Assembly (NCBI GenBank): GCA_008360975.2
Contig: CM039181.1
Span: forward strand, 914,380 to 978,379
Reading direction: 5' to 3'
Source of the DNA: Lichenostomus cassidix
Taxonomy: Eukaryota; Chordata; Aves; Passeriformes; Meliphagidae
Length of the DNA stretch: 64,000 bases
Shown here: in pieces, positions 56,001 to 64,000 of the stretch
Layout: every line of letters begins with the position of its first letter
How positions within the stretch are numbered: the stretch's first letter is position 1
Program-made: the position numbers and the translations under genes
The notes under the pieces: generated by a model
Told to the model about the DNA's origin: nothing
Seen by the model: the letters and a program-made list of their open reading frames with translations, nothing else
The model's database searches: none

Positions 56001-59000
56001 TCATGTCACAGAAATCCCTGCAGATTCATTCCTCAGCTGCTCAGGCTGACTGACAAACACTCTCTGCCCATTCAGCTTTCCCAGGAAGTGATTCTGCAAG
56101 GATTTGCTCCTAGGAAAGTCACATTCCAGCCTGCTGGGAGGTAACAGGACCCAGATATGAAATAATGTCCAGGGAACAGACCTCCTTTGGATAGTAAATC
56201 ACTGCCTGAGCATTTTGCAGGCATTTCAATCCAATCTGAGCTGTGAAAAGGTCAAGCTGGATCAGAGAATCAAACAGGGATTGCCAAACATGAACAAATC
56301 CAAGGAGGTGGGAATTGCTGCAAGCTCAAGGTAAATCCATCTTTTGATTAGCAAAGGGATAAAAACAGGGCTGGAGCTAAATCCAACCTAACAGACTGTC
56401 CTCAGTGCTCTTCCATGTATCCAGAGAAGGAATCAGGAAACAGGAATGCAAACAGGGATTTCAGTGGAGGCACCAGCAGTCACCATGATTTCACACACTT
56501 GGCTCTCCCACCCCTTCCCTTATACCCAAAACTGTGCTCAGAGTGAATCCCCTGCCTGGGCAGTGCTGCAGCTCTTCCCCCAGGCTGGGATCTCGTTAAA
56601 CACCATTAATTACAGAGTGGGGTGGATGGATCAGAGCTCCACAGGGAATCTCCAGTGCAGCTCCCAGGGTGTGGGAGGAACTGTGGGTTCAGCAGGTGGC
56701 ACTCCTGCCTTGGAGTGAGCAATCCATGGCAGTGCTGCACGGCCCAGGGTAATAATAATAATTAATAATAATAATCCCTGATTATTTGGAAGCCAAATGT
56801 TTGTTGTTGACTTCAGTAACTGAGCCAAGAGGGATAGTTTGAGTACACTGTGGCCCTGAGGTGAAGATCTTGCATATGGAGCAGGGAGAGGCAAATCAGC
56901 TCCCAGATAATCTCCAAAATTCTCATGGACATCTCAAGCATGAACAATGATGGGCAGGAGACACATCTCAACCTGCCTTCCTCGTGTGTCCTGATGCTCC
57001 AGAGATCTGGGACACCAAAACCCCTAAGGAAGACACCAGAAGGAGAAAAAAACAGATTAAACAAATGCTGAGAGCACTTGGAGGTGTTGTTGATGACAAT
57101 GAACTGCAGGCAAATGCCTCTGAAGAGTTTAAGGTCATCTATTGCAGCAATGAAAGGAACTGCAGGGCCTTTCCTATCTTCTGAACATGAAAAGCAGTAA
57201 AATGAGGAGGAGGAAGGAGACATGAGAGCTTTCCAAAAGGAAATTATTAGTGGGAGATTCCAATGTCTACTCACACTAACAGTAAGAATGTCCAGAGGTC
57301 ATCCAGAGAGCCACTTCTTATTTTGTTTGTTATTTTTCCTTCAACCACTTCTGCAGGCAAGGCAGACTGTTCAGGGAGCTGATTAAAAAAAGCCTGGGAA
57401 TCCTTTTTCTTTTGAAAGGACAGTGAATTTGGAACCTGAGAGAGGCACATGCACTGTCCAGCCCATGGATTTCCATACATAGCCCATTCCTTTCTGTACC
57501 TGTTTGCCAACAGAGAATTTGCTGGGATGCTCACTGCTCTCATCCTGTTATTCAAACACCTCCATGTTTCTTTAGCTCTTTGGTGAGGCAGTTTTAAAAC
57601 AGGCAAATAACTCACCAAAATGTACCTGACTGGTTTCAGAGACATTAAATATCTCTCCCTGCTCTGCCTCCTCTCTGTGCCACAAGTCTGAAAGAAGTAA
57701 CTTGTAGAGAACTTTGCGAAGCTACTGGCATTTTGCAAGAGAACTCTGTTTTTTGTGAAAATCCATTCTAATGACATGAACATCTGCTCCTCATTTGAAG
57801 AGTATTTTTAACTGTTCCCTCCCTGGGAAAAGGAAAGAAGCCACAGTCTCTTTCATGTTCTCACAGAGCAGACAAAGTCTGCTGGGTTTTTTAAGGTCTG
57901 GTCTGAAATTCCCCAGTGCAGTTCACTGCAGGGAACTCAGTGGATTCATCTCATCTCACAGGGCAAAAATCATCTGCATTCAGCAGCCTAGGAGATTTCA
58001 TTTGGGACACTGGCATGTGAGCAGAGCAGGGAATTGATTTCACAAACACCACTTTGTGTATTAAATCACAAATAAATGCTGTAGGTAAAGTCTGGCAGCT
58101 CAAACATAAGCTCTTGCAGTATAGCTCTGGAGTGCTTATAAAAACAAGACTATGCACTTCGTCATCAAATAATGCTGAGCTGTCTCTTACTATGTGCTTT
58201 TTTCCCAAGTCCAGCTGTAAATATCTCAAGTAACAGAGCTTCTGCCATTTCCCAGTTGTAAATTTTCCAAGCTCTCTCAGGGTTCAATACCAAGAATCCA
58301 TCCTGCAGCTATAACATCTATTTTTTGCCCCATTTTTAACAGTAACCTGTAGTTACAACTACCCAGTTGCCCATAAACAGCAGCAGTGTCACAAATGTTA
58401 ACCTGTTCAATGTAACCTGTGAGTAATACATTCCAAGCTAGGTGGATTTATGTATTAAAATAGGTAGGTTTGGCACATGCATGTGCAAATCAGAGTCACA
58501 CAGAGGAATTTGCATGTTCACACTACCAGCAGGCAGCAAATGCCTTATCAGAAGATGGAATGATTTGCATGGACAAGTTCTGCAGGACTGGGAGAACAAA
58601 CCCTGAGCAGCAGAAAAACATCAGAATGCCAGAGCTGCAGCCTGGAACTGCCAACCAGCCTCCAATAAATGCAGCTCAGAGCCATTCAGGAGTTTGGGAC
58701 TCTACAGGGAAGAAAATTTCATTTTCTCTGCCTGCCCTCAGTTTTTGAGGCAATACCATCCTGCTTTTCACATGGCAAACTTACTGACTGCATGTGTGGC
58801 TGTTAGCAGTAAACAAAACAAACTCCAAGTGGTAAAATCCTATTCCAAGGAGAACTTCCACTGTCAATTGAAACTTGATTAGAAAACCATCTCTGCTGGT
58901 TGTTTGCATTCTCTGTCGGTCGCTTATGGGGAAATGCAAAATCCAGGAATAAAGCAGCAGAAATAATATTTCAAGGGTGTGAGAGACCATTTCCACCAGA

Positions 59001-60877
59001 GCACAGCTTTTGTTTGATGTCATTTTCACTGCTTTCAAACAAAATCCAAACTACATTCTCCATCTACCCACCAGGACAGCTACCTGCTGCTCAGTGGGCA
59101 AGGAAAGAGAGGAAAGAACACAAGAGAGGGAATCCCAAAGGCTTTATCCCCTTTATCCCCTGTACCCTGGCACTGCCACAGGGGAGGGACAGACCCTGGT
59201 CACCTCCAGCCACCCTTTCCCCATCATTGTGCTTTTTTTTGTTTGTTTATATGTTTGTGTGGGGATTTTTGGTTGGGTTTTTTTTATGCATTTCAGGGTT
59301 ACATGCCAATTCTCACAGCAACAAAAAGCAATCTATTCTTTTGCCTCTCAAACTTTAAAATTTGCTGTCTCTCCTTTCCACCTGGACTATAATGGCTATT
59401 AATAAATCTCAGCTTTCTCAGTGCAAAGGCTAACACTCACAGCCCAGACTTGCAGGATTTCTGCTCACAGCCATGGAGGATAATTCCTGAAGAACCCACA
59501 GAGCAGAAATCTGCCAATAATGCAGATGTAAGTTCTCCCTGCCCCAGCTGTTTCTGGCAATAGCTGATTTCAACACCAGGTTTTATATGACATTATTAAG
59601 GTTATTTTTAATATACTGGAGGCATGCTGCAAAGATAATATGCACTTCAAGCTCAGCCACAAAGCCCAGGAGCCACAGAGAGGTAGGTGAGATACCAACA
59701 GCTGATTGATGCACCTCTGGGCAAAACAGGCTCTGCCTTGGTTCTGCTGCCAGCAGGGATGGGTGGAGCTCAGCCAGAGCTCCTGAACACACAGATTAGT
59801 GACCAACAGCAAATCCATGGAGAGCATTTCCTGCTGGCCAAGTGATGGGAGACCTTCCTGTACTCAAATCTCTTATCCTGTAATGCTCTGAATTTTCCTG
59901 GGAAACATCCCAGCCCCAGCCAGGATCTCCCTTCACAAACAACCCAAAAAACTCAGCCAGCAAAAGCTGAATTCCACCAAAGGCAGAAGCTGTTCAACAC
60001 CTTATCCCACTTGAACAGCTCAGAGGTATTCAGGATGCAAACTCAGAAATACTGAGTTTGGACCTTTGCTATCCCTGGACTGAAATGGATCCTCAGACCA
60101 GAGCTCTGCTCTGTGCAGGTTATTGATCAGTTGTGTCCTGTCTGACTGCACCACTCATTTTTAATATCTGATAATGACCTCTAGGTATTCCAAAAGCACC
60201 CTGATTTCCCTGCCTGCACAGGGATTCCCAGCTCACCAGATGCTCCAGGAACCTCTGGAGAGCAAACAGCATCAGTTCATTTAATAACTTTCAAAGTGAA
60301 ACTGCAATCTCATCCAAATCATGTCTCTCCTGGTTTAATTAAAATGCACCACACATACTGCACTGCTCTGTTAATCATTAACACACTTAATTCAAGACAG
60401 AAGATGAGTCTTTCCTTTCCTTCAAAAGCCTCCAGCCAGTGGAAAACTTAAAAAAAAACATTCCCAAAAAAGCCCAGGACAGCATGATTTTTGTTAGAAT
60501 GGTCAACACTTCAGTATGCTTTTCCCCTTTCTTCTGTATTTCTGACTCCTATAGGAATGCATGTTAAAAGAGGGAGGTTTGGGGTTTTTTCTTGCTTGGC
60601 AAAATACCTTTCCCAAATTTTCTAACTATTGCCTGGTATTTGCGTCAATGAGACAGTCATTGGGTTTGACAGGAATCAGATTGCTAAACCCACACAAAAA
60701 TGCTTTGGAAATTAGGGGTTAGTTGTACATTCAGCTTCATTCAAATCCACTTGAGCAAACTGGCAAGGAGATGTCTCTGTTCCCCTTCAGCTCCATGGGT
60801 CACAGCAGAGGTTTTTTGGTGTTTTCATCTCCACCCTGAATTTCAGACTCACTGCTGTCTGATCAATCTCCTCAGCA

Positions 60878-61076
60878 CTGCTGTCCCAATTCATTCTCAG
60901 TTTCCAGTATCACCTGTCCCAATCCATTCCCAGTTTCCAGTATCACCTGTCCCAGTTCATTCCCAGTTTCCAGTATCACCTGTCCCAGTTCATTCCCAGT
61001 TTCCAGTATCACCTGTCCCAGTTCATTCCCAGTTTCCAGCACACCCTGTCCCAGTTCATTCCCAGTTTCCAGCATG
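60878..61076. repeat. 33-bp minisatellite, six units
   Basis: CACCTGTCCCAGTTCATTCC followed by CAGTTTCCAGTAT recurs every 33 bp (e.g. 60911, 60944). Because 33 is a multiple of three, both strands stay open (60700-61107 +, 60872-61075 -), giving an 11-residue peptide repeat that is not a gene. Confidence 0.95.
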
Positions 61077-63021
61077 CCCTAGGAACACATCAGCTCACTG
61101 TCCCTGAGCAGTTTCTTCAGGGAGGAACCCAACAGGACACTAAACTGTGTTAGCAGTGTAACACTTTATGGATTATTCAAACAACAGAACACATCTAACA
61201 TCTATTCTCCAACAGTTCTCCTTTCTTGAAGGAGACCAAAACAAAACCAACACAAAAACCAGTTTCTTCCTTTACGTTTTTCTTGTCTTAGGGAAATCTA
61301 AATCCAAAATCTTCCAGCCTGCAGAGTTGTTACCTGGTGGGATTTCCCTCTGGGAAGCAGCAGAGGCTGAGCTCTTGCTCAGGGCTGTCAGGTTGGATCA
61401 GCACAGAATTCCATCAAGGCTCATTCTGCCTCCAGCCACAGCTCATACCTTTAGAGGCAATTTTGTTTAGGGAAAAGAAAAAAATGCAAACCCACTGCAG
61501 CTGGCCCATGGAGCAGAGCTCTCCCTGCTCAGCAGAGCCTTCACTGGTGTTTCATTCCTATCAGCATTATTGAAAATAAATTCTTCTTAACTACAGTCTT
61601 TTTCCAAAACCCAGCTCTGTCCACACCCTCCTATTTGAATCCCAAATGCATTTTTTAAAAGTGTACTTTTGGGTAAAAACACAAAAGCTAGACAATATAC
61701 CTCTCAAATAACCCAATCAAACTATGGGATGTTTTCTTTCTCCATTCTTCCTTACCAGGAAAAATATGAATGATAATATTCACTAGACAGGAGACTATTT
61801 TTACATTTACATTTTTGTAATTTACAAAAACAAAATACAGACTATTTTAGAACCATTATAACCTTTGGTTATTTTTTACCTCAAAAATCTTCCCGGAAAA
61901 AAAATTCTCTCATCATGATAAGACATGACATGCAAAATTCCAGGAGATACAAAAATTTTTGAGAATATCAGGAGGAATTGATTCAAATGGGAGGAGAAGG
62001 GTTGGTTTTTAAGTGTAGTTTGGTTATTCCTGATGCACATAACAAGGCTGAAGAGGTCCAGTGTGGCTCTGAGAGGTTTTTGTTTGTAGAAACTCTGCAT
62101 TTAACTGCAACTGGAGACAAAGCAAATGCTCCTTTGCTGCACGATGAGCAGCTCTGGCTTTAGGCATTTCTTACCAAGATGGACACGTTCAGATCCCACC
62201 CACCAACAGCCCACAAACCACAGCTGGCAGATGGGACCAGCAAAGGCATTTCCTGCACTCTGACTCTTGCAGCTGCTCCACAATCCTCCCTAAAACCACA
62301 GCTCTGCCCAGCCCTGCATGCAGGAGGGAAGGACCAGGCAGCATCCCAGATCCCCTTCAGCATCAAACATCTTCTCCCCTCCTTCTCACCTCCCTGTCCT
62401 ACTGGAGAGTGACCCAAAGGACAGTTTTTCCTACCCCATCACCTCTAAGTTACAGTTTAGAGCCCAAAGCTGCTGAATTAAGTAGTAATTAATGTGGTGC
62501 CCAGCAGTGGGATGTGCTGAAATGCCACAGAGAAAGGAAGAGCAAACATCAAAATTTACTGAATTTTCATGAGTCAAAAGAGGTACAGAGCAGGTGAAGC
62601 CTAAAGGAAGGGCTGTGGTTTACTGCAACCTCCAGATGCTCTGCCTCACCACTTCCAGCAAGTTCCTTTCAGCCTTTTCTCCTATTATCCCAAATATGTA
62701 ATAGAATAATTACTTATGTGAAACTCTCCGAAAGCACTCACCTCACTTGGAAGGGAGACACTTTCAGAAGTAGGAGTTAGAACCTTGTAAAAGGTTTCCT
62801 GACCAAAAATCACCACAGAGATTCTGAAAGTCATAAAAATCACTCAATTCCTGCCCAACAGTACAACCAAAGCAAGCCAGGCTGGTCATTTCCAGCCTGA
62901 AAAGACTGAGTAGGGTTGGGGAGCTTTAATCCTAGTAGAGGTGAACACAAAGCTCAGGTGCAACTCTCAGATCAGAAATTATTGTAGAGAGTGGCTGGAG
63001 ATCCAGCAGCTCTTTCCATGT

Positions 63022-63468
63022 CCATCCACACAATATTATATCCACACAACCCATATTACATCCACACAACCCATATTATATCCACACAATCCATATTACA
63101 TCCACACAACCCATATTATATCCACACAACCCATATTATATCCACACAACCCATATTACATCCACACAACCCATATTATATCCACACAGTCCACATTATA
63201 TCCACACAACCCATATTATATCCACACAGTCCACATTATATCCACACAACCCATATTATATCCACACAGTCCACATTACATCCACACAATCCACATTACA
63301 TCCACACAATCCATATTATGTGTCCATCCACACAATCCATATTATATCCACACAATCCATATTATATCCACACAATCCATATTATATCCACACAACCCAT
63401 ATTATATCCACACAATCCACATTATATCCACACAATCCACATTATATCCACACAATCCATATTATTTT
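63022..63468. repeat. 20-bp TCCACACAACCCATATTATA minisatellite, ~22 units
   Basis: About twenty-two 20-bp units, varying between CACAACCCATATTA, CACAATCCATATTA and CACAGTCCACATTA. One unit near 63317-63328 carries an extra TGTGTCCA. Three units equal 60 bp, so all + strand frames read as the same 20-residue His/Ile/Tyr-rich repeat; the 218- and 242-residue frames here are artefacts. Confidence 0.96.
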
Positions 63469-63894
63469 GTGCCAACCCAGCCCATGGCATTGCACATGAC
63501 TGTCCACAAAAATCAACCCCAAAGCAAAGCAGAAAAACCTCTGGCAGTGAGAATATTCCTCCAATATTCCCAAATCAGATTGCCAGAGCATCCCTGACTC
63601 TGCACTGCAGACCTTTGCTAACTGATGAACCAACTGTGTGCAGCAGGAAGGTTTGTGTTCCACACCAGGGGAAAAACAAACATCACCTGCTGTTCCTCAT
63701 TCTCCCTGAAAAAGGATGACAAATATCCCCAAAGTAAATATGGTGAGAAGTGAAGCAAAACCTGGGATCAAACTGCCCTCTTGGATCTGCAGAGGAAAGA
63801 AAATTATATTTTCCTCTTCCTGTTTTGGCTCTTTTTTAATTTTTAGCTAAAGTATTAGGCAGGTAAGCAGAGCAGGTTATGATGGACAGGAAGA

Positions 63895-63897
<3 letters not shown>

Positions 63898-63926
<29 letters not shown>
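63898..63926. repeat. (ATT)n microsatellite
   Basis: About nine perfect ATT triplets near the right end of the window. Confidence 0.95.
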
Positions 63927-64000
63927 TCATCATTGGTTTTTGCCCACATCTGCCCTATACTGATCTTGGCTCCAGCCATACTATAGCTATGGAAATAAAA

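Larger units (their letters stand above)
55901..64000 (-). other. CALD1: CALD1 upstream intron/5' flank
   Basis: No exon could be supported; in particular no match to the MDDFERRRELRRQ smooth-muscle first exon was found. If that exon is further upstream, this stretch is its intron. It contains the 33-bp and 20-bp arrays listed separately and ATT microsatellites at 56750-56775 and 63898-63926. Confidence 0.6.

Noticed and set aside
60700..61107. 135-residue frame with an 11-residue Pro/Val/His/Ser/Gln repeat
   Set aside because: Product of the 33-bp minisatellite; the opposite strand is open too.
62941..63719. Open frames of 218 and 242 residues rich in His, Ile, Thr, Tyr and Pro
   Set aside because: A 20-bp tandem repeat reads identically in all three frames; no start context, splice sites or family support.
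55901..64000. Possible smooth-muscle caldesmon first exon (MDDFERR...)
   Set aside because: I looked for its reverse complement and a donor in the right phase and found none, so I do not place it in the window.

Overview
This window is vertebrate nuclear DNA from a bird. Coding sequence is sparse and cut into small GT-AG exons. Truncated CR1 LINE 3' ends are scattered through it. The two recognisable proteins match avian AKR1B10-type aldo-keto reductase and avian caldesmon. The caldesmon gene has an alternative first exon of the kind I recall from chicken brain/fibroblast caldesmon. A songbird is plausible from the many minisatellites, but the species cannot be fixed from the sequence alone.

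Layout. Positions 1-12.2 kb hold no gene I can support, only AT-rich intergenic DNA, microsatellites and CR1 fragments. A GC-rich, TATA-less promoter region with a 16-unit 12-bp minisatellite (12238-12430) leads into a complete ten-exon AKR1B10-like gene on the + strand. Its CDS runs 12611-19283, encodes 317 residues, and has a poly(A) signal at 19701. A ~450-bp direct repeat lies on both sides of its first exon.

The rest of the window is the caldesmon gene CALD1 on the - strand, tail-to-tail with the AKR gene. Its stop codon is at 22539. Thirteen body exons run up to 44058, and an alternative non-muscle first exon (M-I-S-R-S...) lies at 55585-55631. All exon phases join without a break, giving 758 codons (h-type body) or 549 codons when an internal donor at 42357/42356 removes the 627-nt central-helix segment. 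The smooth-muscle first exon (MDDFERR...) was not found, so the gene continues beyond 64000 or that exon escaped me.

The CALD1 introns are unusually rich in minisatellites, with units of 12, 17, 23, 33, 46, 51, 57 and 67 bp, plus a 20-bp array in the 5' flank or intron. These explain most of the long open frames that are not genes. No tRNA, rRNA, CRISPR, phage or bacterial features were seen, and I found no convincing novel gene system. The main points of interest are the tandem arrays next to regulatory or splice sites, the exon-flanking duplication, active-site substitutions in the reductase, and the CALD1 isoform architecture.
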